Assembly (NCBI RefSeq): GCF_963678635.1
Contig: NC_087063.1
Coordinates: forward strand, 52,155,220-52,219,219
Origin: Symsagittifera roscoffensis
Lineage: Eukaryota; Xenacoelomorpha; Acoela; Convolutidae
Length of the DNA stretch: 64,000 bases
Reading direction: 5' to 3'
The position numbers were made by a program, and so were the translations under genes. Shown one piece after another: positions 56,105-64,000 of the stretch (positions within the stretch are counted from its first letter, which is position 1; each line of letters starts with the position of its first letter). Below the pieces are notes generated by a model, which ran no database searches, was not told the DNA's origin, and worked only from the letters and a program-made list of their open reading frames with translations.

Positions 56105-59100
56105 CTGCGGTTCCATTTCTTACGGTGAATTGTTTTTGTTCGTTTGAAAATCTGCAATTTTTATTTCATAAAATTTTTTGAAGTTGTTTGCTTCTTTCAG
56201 AGATGAACATTTTTGGAAATTCTAATGTGAATCGTTACCAGTAAGTTTTAGTTTCTATAGGTAGAACTGAAAGCCATTTTTGAGCTGCGCCATCTTGTGT
56301 GATTTCATTGATGCTAAAAGCCTATTAATTCAATTTTGATGAAGTTGTGTAATTTTTGGTTCTGGACCTATGGTAAAAATTAAATTTATTGTAACTGCAT
56401 TTAGCTAGTCTTCTACTGATTATTCAGGGTCTGTTCCTGTGAAAACCACGAGTGGTTCATTAGATGTGATAGATGACCCACCCATAAGGTTTGGATTCAT
56501 TGTCATTTGAAGTGATTCTGCTGTGTTTGGTGTTTGTTTAAAATTTGTCAGTTGAGTTTTTGTAATTTCGTGTTGTTGTAAATAATATGGTAAAAGAATA
56601 TCTTTTGTCTTGCGTCATGTTGGTACCTTGGATTTCTGTATGATTTTGTGCTTGCGTGTTAATACTTGATTCTGCCAATTTTTATCGTAGAGGAAGAAGT
56701 TGTTGTGTTTGTTGTGTTTGTTCTGAGTTCATGTAGGGTTCAAATATATCTGGTTGTTAAATTTCATCTGGCTGGGTAATTTGTACCAATTGGCTTTTGA
56801 GGGTTATTTTAGTATTGTCATTAGTTTTGGTTAATTTAATCTTCTTCTTCAGAATAGTGTGGTTGACTTCTTGTAAAGTGTCTGTTTCTTAGATTTTTAT
56901 TGAAATTTTCGTTTTTCATTAAAAAATGCTGATTGAGAAACTGGTTTTGGTATCTGTTGGGTGTAACTCTATTCTTGGAATTTATTTTGCGTTGTGTAAA
57001 GAGGTTTAGTTTTCGGGTTGTTAATGTTATTGTTTGCAAAAAAAGTCATGTCTTTTGATTCGCAAAGTTTTTTCTGTTCATATGTTTTTGTTTTGTTAGT
57101 TTGTCGTGTTATAGCTATTGGTCTTTTTGTTTGATAATACATATTGGAGTATTTTGGAATAACTGATGGTTTGACTGAGGGTTGTAGTGTTGTTTTAATG
57201 GAAGGGAGTGTTTTTTTATCTAATGTTGTGAGTGTTGGTGAATTGGCGAAAAACTCTGTTGTGTTGTTGTAGTTATTGTTTCTACTACTTCTTCGCTTTC
57301 AAAATTTGATGGGGCTTAAATATCGTGTTGTGTCAGATTTCTAATTCCATTAGGGGTGTTCTGTTTGTTTATATATGCTGAAATTAAATTTGTATTACTT
57401 GTACTATCATTAAATGGTGTGTTATAATTTAAGGGTGTGTTGTCAGTGGTGAGTGGGATTACTCTTAGAGAATCTTTATGTACAGAGACAATGGCCGTTG
57501 CTGCGCTTGAAATATCGTTAGAGATTTTGACATACAAAATATGAGACGTTTCACTGTCCCATACATAATATGTTTCGTTTGCTAATTTTTTTTCATTGTC
57601 TGAAGTGTGTGGTCAACATTTTTTTATTTTGTTGAGGTTAAATCTAAATTTCGTTGCAAATAAACTATGCTCAACCGCGCTAGGATTCTTTGTAGGTCAT
57701 TTGCATCTCGAGATATTTGCCGTGGTGATACATATAATTTTTTGTTTGATTCTAATAAAGAAACATAACAACTAATTGTAGAACAAACGTCATTTGTTTA
57801 TGCTGAAATTAAATTTTTGATTGCTTTTTGTTAGTTTTTATGTTGAATATTTTTGATATGTTCTTTGAAAAGTTTTGAGAAGTTTGATTCTATATCATTC
57901 GTTTGTATTCGCTGTGGTGTTTGATGTGTCTTTGGTTTTAAAACTTAAATGTAAATATTCCGTAATATGAAGTAATTTTACTGATAATCTTGGATTATAT
58001 AATGTCCAGTGTAGATGGGTTGGAGAGAGAGTATATCGATTCGTTAGAATGATTTTGTACTTTCTCGCTAGCTAAGTTTTTGTTAAGAGAAATTAATTAA
58101 CCTTACATAGGGTTGTGATTTGTGATCAAGGGTTGGAGGATAGGAAATTAACTCACAAGGTTCGGGTATAATTAGAACATAAACAGATTGTTAGATACTA
58201 CTTTAGATTTTTCTAAGCTTATGATTGTTTCAGCCTGGGTTACCTAAGAGAGGTGTTTCAAGTGAAGGATGAGTAACCGAAAATCTTTGCTGTTCTTCTT
58301 AGTTGGAAGGGTTAGTTGTTCAAAAATATCTACTGATATTTGGTCGTTGATAAGGGTTGGAGAGTGAATCGACGTTTGAGGTTGTTTGACACTTTTTACT
58401 AGGAGATGGGGAGAACACATTGTTCTGATTGATCCAAGGAAAGCCTTGATGGTTAAATATCTTTTAATAAAATAAAAGTTAGAATGAAGTTTTAAATTAA
58501 ATATCCGAGGATAGCCTTGATGATCTGATTTAAGGAAATTTTTGTTATTACAAAACAAAGATAGGCGTTGGCATTTTTTAAGCTTGGTAAAATACAACAA
58601 AAATGGAAAAAAGGTTGACTTAAAATTTAGAGATTTATATGATATTATTTTTCAAATGAGTATGGTTGTGCTTTTGAAGAACAAAGATCCTGTATTGTAC
58701 AAGGATGAAGGTGTGAATCCTTGAGAAACATGGAACCTTTTATAAACTTAAACGAATTTTATATTAATCTACTAACTAATTTTCGTATATTTTTTTGAAA
58801 ATTTTCAATTTCACAAAAACTGTTAACTTACTGCAGGTTTAATGAAATGATCGAGACTTGTATCTTTTTTTCAGTCGTTATTATGTTATATAACATGGTT
58901 ATACATCATAGAGATACTTTGTTTGGGTATGAATTTTAGTGCTCCAAGTAAAATTTCATTATGCTAGTGAATGAAAGTCTACTGCATAGAGAATTTTGTA
59001 GAGAAATAGTCGTTGCACGATATACATGTGCTCGGTCTGGTGTTTGGATTTTGAGATGGTGTTTGCTGTGTTGTTTGAAGTAATGAATTAGACTTTTTGA

Positions 59101-60318
59101 GACATAGAGACATACCTAATAGGTTTTCTATACTATCTAACATTTTGAGATATGCCTTTGAAATTTGGATTATTTTCATAGATGTTTTAGATTTGAGTAA
59201 TTTTCTCTGCTAGTTCAACTTGGCTTTTTTAAAATCTGTGATGTTGTTGTTTGAATGTTGTTGACATATTGTAGTTTCAAATTTTTTTTTTTTTTTTTAG
59301 TTTAGTGTGATTTCGGCTTTTTCGAGCTTGTCTACTTATTTTCGAAAAGATTTTTTGGGCTCTCGGATTGATGATAGATGTGATGCTCTCTTTTTTTAAA
59401 TGCAATTTTGCGTAATTGTGGTTTTAGAATCATCATTAATTTTTTGGTCATTTTCGTGTTTTTGTCATAATGTGTATTAAGACAATAAGTTTTTTGTGCT
59501 ATGGTTCCATTTCTTACGTCAAATTGTTAATGTTCGTTTGGAAGTCTACAATTTTTGTTGCACAAAAACGTTTTGAAGTTGTTTGCTTCTTTCAGAGATG
59601 AACGTTTTTGGAAATTTCAATGTGAATCGTTACCAGTCAGGTTTAGTTTCTTTTAGGTAAAACTGAAAACTTTTTTTGAGCTGCGCCATCTTGTGTGATT
59701 TCATTGATGCTAAAAGCCTATTAATTCAATTTTGATGAAGTTGTGTAATTTTTGGTTCTGGACCTATGGTAAAAATTAAATTTATTGTAACTGCATTTAG
59801 CTAGTCTTCTACTGATTATTCAGGGTCTGTTCCTGTGAAAACCACGAGTGGTTCATTAGATGTGATAGATGACCCAACCATAAGGTTTGGATTCATTGTC
59901 ATTTGAAGTGCTTCTGCTGTGTTTGGTGTTTGTTTAAAATTTGTCAAATGAGTTTTTGTAATTTCGTGTTGTTGTAAATAATATGCTAAAAGAAAATATT
60001 TTGTCTTGCGTCATGTTGGTAACCTTGGATTTCTGTATGATTTTGTGATTGCGTGTTAATACTTGATTGTGCCAATTTTTATCGTAGAGGAAGAAGTTTC
60101 AAATTATTTGTTTTTTTAGTTTAGTGTGATTTTGGCTTTTTCGAGCTTGTCTACTTATTTTCGAAAAGATTTTTTGGGCTCTCGGATTGATGATAGATAG
60201 GATGCTCTCTTTTTTTAAATGCAATTTTGCGTAATTGTGGTTTTAGAGTCATCATTAATTTTTTAGTCATTTTCTTGTTTTTGTCATAATGTGTATTAAG
60301 ACAATAAGTTTTTTGTGC
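56105..60318 (-). repeat. 4.2-kb higher-order gag unit 3
   Basis: Third 4.2-kb unit. The 1.4-kb-type segment spans 56,105-57,500, the head is near 58,515, the 'MKIIQISKAYLKMLD' frame is at 58,979-59,179, and the 820-bp junction lies near 60,097. A small insertion near 57,797 repeats 'tgctgaaattaaattttt', a word also found at the Ser/Thr-rich segment, so a micro-conversion or copying error is likely. Confidence 0.83.
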
Positions 60319-60546
60319 TATGGTTCCATTTCTTACGGCGAATTGAGCTAATGCTTTACGCCTATGTATCCAATTTTGATGAAGAGGTGTATTTATTGGT
60401 TCTGGACTTATGTTTAAAATTAAATTTAATGTAACTGCTTTTAGGTAGACTTCTACTGAATATTCAGGGTCTGTCCCTGTGTATACCATTTGTGGTTCAT
60501 TAGATGTGATAGATGAACCACCCATAAGGTGTGGATTCATTGTCAT
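60151..60546 (-). pseudogene. Gag core of the Gypsy-like family, outermost copy
   Basis: A 131-codon minus-strand frame that includes 'MVYTGTDPEYSVEVYLKAVT' and 'PLHQNWIHRRKALAQF', the start of a retrotransposon Gag capsid-like domain. It differs from the nine array copies in lacking the TAG after 'SVED' (here VEVYL). At about 60,345 it is fused by a deletion to the next block ('FAVRNGT'), so most of the core is missing. It looks like the ancestral, unamplified member at the 5' side of the array. Confidence 0.7.
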
Positions 60547-62640
60547 TCGATGATTCTGCTGTGTTTGGTGTTTGTGAAAAGTTTGTCATTGAGTTTTTGT
60601 AATTTCGAGTTGTTGTGAGAAATATAATAATAGAATATCGTTTTGATTTGCGTTGGGTTGGTTTCTGTATGGTTTTTTGATTGCATGTTGATACTTGGTT
60701 ATGCCAAATTTTATCCTTGAATAAGATTTTGTTGTGTTTGTCGTGTTTGCACTGAATTCATCTAGGGTTCAAAAATATCTGGTTGATGAATATTATCTGG
60801 CTGGTCAATTTGTACCAATTTAATTTTGTGGGTTATTTTTGCATTGTTGTTGGTTTTGGTTATAATACTCTTCTTCTTCAGAATAGTGTGGTTGACTTCT
60901 TCTAAAGTGTCTAATTGTTGAGTTTTTATTGTGTTGAAAAATGGGTAATTGTTGATGCTGTATGTAGGAATTTTTCGTTTTTCATTGAAAATACTGTTGA
61001 TGTACGTTTTTAGTATCTGTTGGGTGTAACTCTATTCTTCAAATTTATTTCGCGTTGTGTAAAGAAGTTTAGCTTTCGCGTTGCTAATATTTTTGTTTGC
61101 GAAAAAAATCATGATTTTGATTTGCAAAGTTATTTTCGTTTATTTGTTTTGGTTTATTAGTTTGTCGTGTTCTATATATTTATATTTTTGTTTGATAACC
61201 CTTATGGGAGTATTTTGGAACAACTCTTGGTTTAACTGTGATTTAAAGTTTTGTTTGCCGGAAGGGAGTGGTTTTATTATCTGTTGTTGTGAGTGCTGGA
61301 TGAATTGGGGAAAAACTCTGTTGTGTTGTTTTAGTTATTGTTTCTACTATTTCTTCGATTTCAAAGTGTGATGAAGTTTGAATATCTCGTTGGGTTAGAT
61401 TTCTAATTCCAATAAATGTTTCCTGTGTGTTGAAATATGCTGAAATCAAACTATTATTACTTGTCCTATCATTAAATGTTTTGTTATAATTTAAGGGTGT
61501 GTTGTCAGTGGTGAGTGGGATCACTCTCAGAGAATCTTTGTGTTCAGAGACAGTGGCTATTGCTGCACTTGAAATATCGTTAGAGATATTGAAAAACAAA
61601 ATATGAGACGGTTCAGGGTCCCATGCATAATCTGTTTCGTTTGCTAATATTTTTTATTGTCTGAAATTTGTGGTCAATTTTTTTTTTGCTGTTGAGATTA
61701 AATCTGAATTGTGATGGAAATTATCAATGATGAACCATATACGGATTCTTTGCAGGTCAGTTTTCACTATCTGTGATAGTTCATTAAGAGTGAGTTTTTC
61801 ATGGATTTCTTGTCTTTCTTTTCATGAATTTCTTGTCTTACTATTGCATGTCGAGATATTTGAGTTGGTGATTCATAAAAAGTTTTGTTTGATTCTAATA
61901 TAGAAATATAACAAAAAAGATAGGGGAAACATCAATTGTGGAAACTGAGTTTGCATTTTTGTGAGTTTTCATTTTGAAAACTTTTGATATAATCTGTGAA
62001 AATTTTTGAGAAATCTGACTCTATATCATTTGTTTGTATTCGGTGTGGTGTTTTATGTGTCTTTGATGGTAAAAATTCAAGATATTATTTATTACGTAAT
62101 ATAAGGTAATTTCACTGATGCCTGGTAGAAAGTGATCGAGTATTCTGTTGATGAATGACAAAATGAAGAATAGAAATAGCATCAAAAATTTCGTCATATA
62201 TAATAATTTTTGTGCTGTACTACGGTTAGTGTGTATTTTTCATTATGTTTTAGTGGTTGATTCCAATTTTAGAGTCTTACTGGTTTGCGAAGGTATGAAT
62301 TTTTTTTCTGCGTTTACCTTTCATAGATGATGGTGTTGTGGATTCTGATCCCGAAAAAAATATTCGGTCGTTCATTGGCTTATTTTTGTCGTCGAGTAAA
62401 TCCCCAGGATTTCTCATGTTCTTGGAGTGTAGTTGTGTGAGATTCCAAAACTGCGTTTCGAGTTTTGGATTTTTTGAACTTGTTTTTGTTTTTTGATTTT
62501 GCATTCTTTTTTGTTTATTTTTTGTTCAGATATATCCTATATTTTGTTTATGTGGGGTATTTACAAGATCGTATCTTTTTTGTTTTTATTTAAACAGTTG
62601 TGGAATACTATTGTTTGTTTGTTTCCTAGATTATCTCTTG
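60547..62640 (-). pseudogene. Gag N-terminal half, single-copy version (minus strand)
   Basis: Same block order as the array units but clearly more diverged: the Lys/Asn-rich segment near 60.85-61.08 kb, the Ser/Thr/Pro-rich frame at 61,243-61,599 ('NDISSAAIATVSEHKDSLR'), the 'ISRHA' region near 61.85 kb, and further leader-proximal sequence to 62.64 kb. Small frames on the plus strand here have no support. Divergence from the array suggests that it split off before the amplification. Confidence 0.6.
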
Positions 62641-62867
62641 ACACTTTTTATTAGGAAGTGGGGAGAACAAATTTGTTCTGATTGATTCAAGGAAAACCTT
62701 GACAATTAAGTATCTTTAAAAAAATTTATATTTAGAAGGAAGTTTAAAATTAAAGATCCGAGGATAGCCTTGATGATCTACTTAAGTAATTTTCTATACT
62801 ATCTAACATTTTGCGATGTAATTTTGATTTTAATTCTATTAAACTTGCTAAATCTAGATTTGTTGAG
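62641..62867 (-). repeat. Leader-gag junction of the right element
   Basis: Carries 'ttttattaggaagtggggagaac' homologous to the array near 48.57 kb, and the inverted 'cagattatcaaggctatcc' head at about 62,766. A short stretch 'ctatactatctaacatttt' near 62,795 is shared with the MKIIQIS frames. Confidence 0.6.
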
Positions 62868-63180
62868 CTCTTCTTTGAGATCATTGGTCGCACCAGAAGA
62901 GCTTATGTCCGGGTTGGCCCACTCATAAAGTAGATTCAGATAAGGTGCACCGATTATAGATTCGTGCAACTACTTAGTCTAATGCCGATCTTATTCCTAC
63001 TATTATATATCCCAGTCTCAATAGATCTAGTGTATACTGGTAATTGCGAGTTAGATATCAGGAACTATTTAGAAGGAGAACGATTGTCTTCTAAGTTATT
63101 TTTATTTTGTTCCGTTGCTAAAACTATGAATAGTTTCGAAGTTACAAATAAATGTAAGTGTTAGTTATGGATCATCACAG
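62868..63180 (-). repeat. 5' LTR-like block of the right element with primer-binding site
   Basis: Inverted copy of the LTR-like block. Minus strand: 'gatccataactaac' at about 63,170, 'tctattgagactggg' near 63,015, then a primer-binding-site-like TGGTGCGACC beginning at 62,895, identical in its first ten bases to the site at 802. Homology to the other copies starts near 63,175, so the LTR 5' end lies about there, or the LTR is truncated. Confidence 0.6.
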
Positions 63181-64000
63181 GAAATTAGGAGTAGAAAACT
63201 TAAAAAATGACGTCCTGACCAATCCAGGAACTGTTTCACATGCAAAAATGTAACTTGTTTTGTCTAAAACATAGTCCAGATTTAATTTTCATACAAAAGA
63301 GCCAAAAATCAAAAATAGTTTGAATGAAGTCACATATTTTCAAAAACTTTTCATAATGGTAAAATAAACTTAAATATGTCACAAAAATTATAGGTCACAG
63401 TTGCAAGCTTTACTAGGAAATTGCAAAGTTTACTTCTGGCCAAAACATTTGACATTCCTCGCCTTTTTTACGAGAAAATTCCTTGAAAGCCAGCCCTTGG
63501 AAGTCCAAATTAATCCAAGCAAATCTTGATATAGTTTTCCTTCGTCTAGGCCTGGCTCCAAGCATGGACTTTCATGGACAGGTTAATTGGGCGCATTTTA
63601 GGCAAAAATTAAACGCTTATTTTCATATGTGATAGCCATTTGCATTGCTTTTTTTTCAAGAACATACTTCAAATTTTTGGTACGATCATGTTCTTTTTTG
63701 GTTTGATAATCTTTATTTAGAAAAAACATGTACTTAAGTCTGGCCAAATTAGAGCGGAAAAACTAACCGTATTATTTTGGGCGATTGGACGCTCGAATTT
63801 GGCTCCTCCTATGAGTCCAACATGGAACAGCGAAACACGTTTGATAGTTCTCAGAAAATTGAGAAAATTGGCCTCTTAGCTATTATCGTCGTCTTCAAAG
63901 GAAATAACTCAATTGTTGTATGGGTTGCTGCTGTCGTTCATTTGGTAATTATGCTATAGCGATTCAATCAGTTTTTGTCCCATATTTTGTTGGATTCCTT
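63181..64000. other. Right flank, unassigned
   Basis: No match to the Gypsy-like family or the Pao element was noticed. A 60-codon frame at 63,777-63,959 with a hydrophobic end has no recognised domain. Nothing else is supported. Confidence 0.4.

Larger units (their letters stand above)
43488..60320 (-). repeat. Tandem array of the gag region with 1.4-kb and 4.2-kb higher-order units
   Basis: The marker 'ggttccatttcttacggcg' (with small variants) recurs at about 43,490, 44,897, 46,296, 49,688, 50,508, 53,890, 54,708, 56,107, 59,500 and 60,320. Spacings fall into three classes: about 1,400, about 3,390 and about 820. The marker 'cttcttcttcagaatagtg' gives spacings of 1,399, 1,404, 4,209, 4,203 and 1,397. 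So, from left to right: two 1.4-kb units, two 4.2-kb units, one 1.4-kb unit and one 4.2-kb unit. Each unit carries degenerate gag core on the minus strand. Nine of ten cores share the same TAG stop. Units are highly similar. Confidence 0.92.
33205..63180 (-). mobile_element. Decayed, expanded Gypsy-like LTR element, minus orientation (right arm)
   Basis: Read on the minus strand from 63,180, the order is: LTR-like block with primer-binding site, gag region amplified into a 17-kb array, zinc knuckle, RT, RNase H and integrase remnants, 3' tail, and LTR-like end. The length of about 30 kb is far above the usual 5-10 kb and is explained by the array. The RT, RNase H and integrase order is that of Ty3/Gypsy. 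Every coding part has stops or frameshifts. No target-site duplication could be matched, so the whole may be a composite of several insertions. Confidence 0.5.

Noticed and set aside
43488-60320. CRISPR-like or short-period satellite array
   Set aside because: Periods are 0.8-4.2 kb and the units are recognisable gag-region sequence. There is no short direct repeat with spacers.
63777-63959. 60-codon frame with a hydrophobic C-terminus at the right edge
   Set aside because: Short, isolated, with no recognisable domain or repeated counterpart.

Overview
This window reads as AT-rich repetitive DNA from a metazoan, probably an invertebrate. The evidence is a BEL/Pao LTR retrotransposon with classical animal-type Gag-Pol, the decayed remains of a large Ty3/Gypsy-like family, a spliced gene with a 75-bp GT-AG intron, and a 200-N scaffold gap. 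I see no bacterial signals, tRNA or rRNA genes, CRISPR, or ordinary host housekeeping gene. The species cannot be named from this sequence.

Layout. (1) Positions 1-24,012 carry plus-strand copies of one Gypsy-like family. There is a direct duplication of about 9.3-9.7 kb (1-4.3 kb against 9.3-13.5 kb) of LTR-like/leader and gag-like blocks. It is followed by pol remnants (RNase H end at 13.85 kb, integrase at 14.65-15.36 kb), a 3' coding tail containing a 1,556-bp tandem repeat (17,023-20,405), and an LTR-like 3' end (22.5-24.0 kb). (2) Positions 24.0-33.2 kb are the spacer, which has received a well-preserved BEL/Pao element (25,325-32,652). (3) Positions 33.2-63.2 kb carry the same Gypsy-like family on the minus strand: 3' LTR-like end at 33.2-34.5 kb, tail with an N gap, integrase, RNase H and RT remnants (38.6-41.3 kb), then a 17-kb array (43.5-60.3 kb) in which the gag region is tandemly amplified in 1.4-kb and 4.2-kb units, and the 5' LTR-like end at 62.9-63.2 kb. 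The two Gypsy-like copies therefore face each other tail to tail. Base composition follows this: the plus strand is A/C-rich on the left and T/G-rich on the right.

The most notable object is the BEL/Pao element. It has 203/204-bp LTRs (TGTT...AACA), a GGTAC target-site duplication on both sides, a primer-binding site and a polypurine tract, so its limits are firm. Between the end of pol and the polypurine tract it carries, on the opposite strand, a two-exon JmjC/cupin-type gene whose HxD...K...H residues are visible. An intron on the antisense strand survives retrotransposition, so this looks like a captured gene mobilised as cargo. This copy is damaged: one in-frame stop between gag-protease and RT, an internal deletion/frameshift in integrase, and a 14-bp duplication in JmjC exon 1. 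All Gypsy-like coding regions are pseudogenes.
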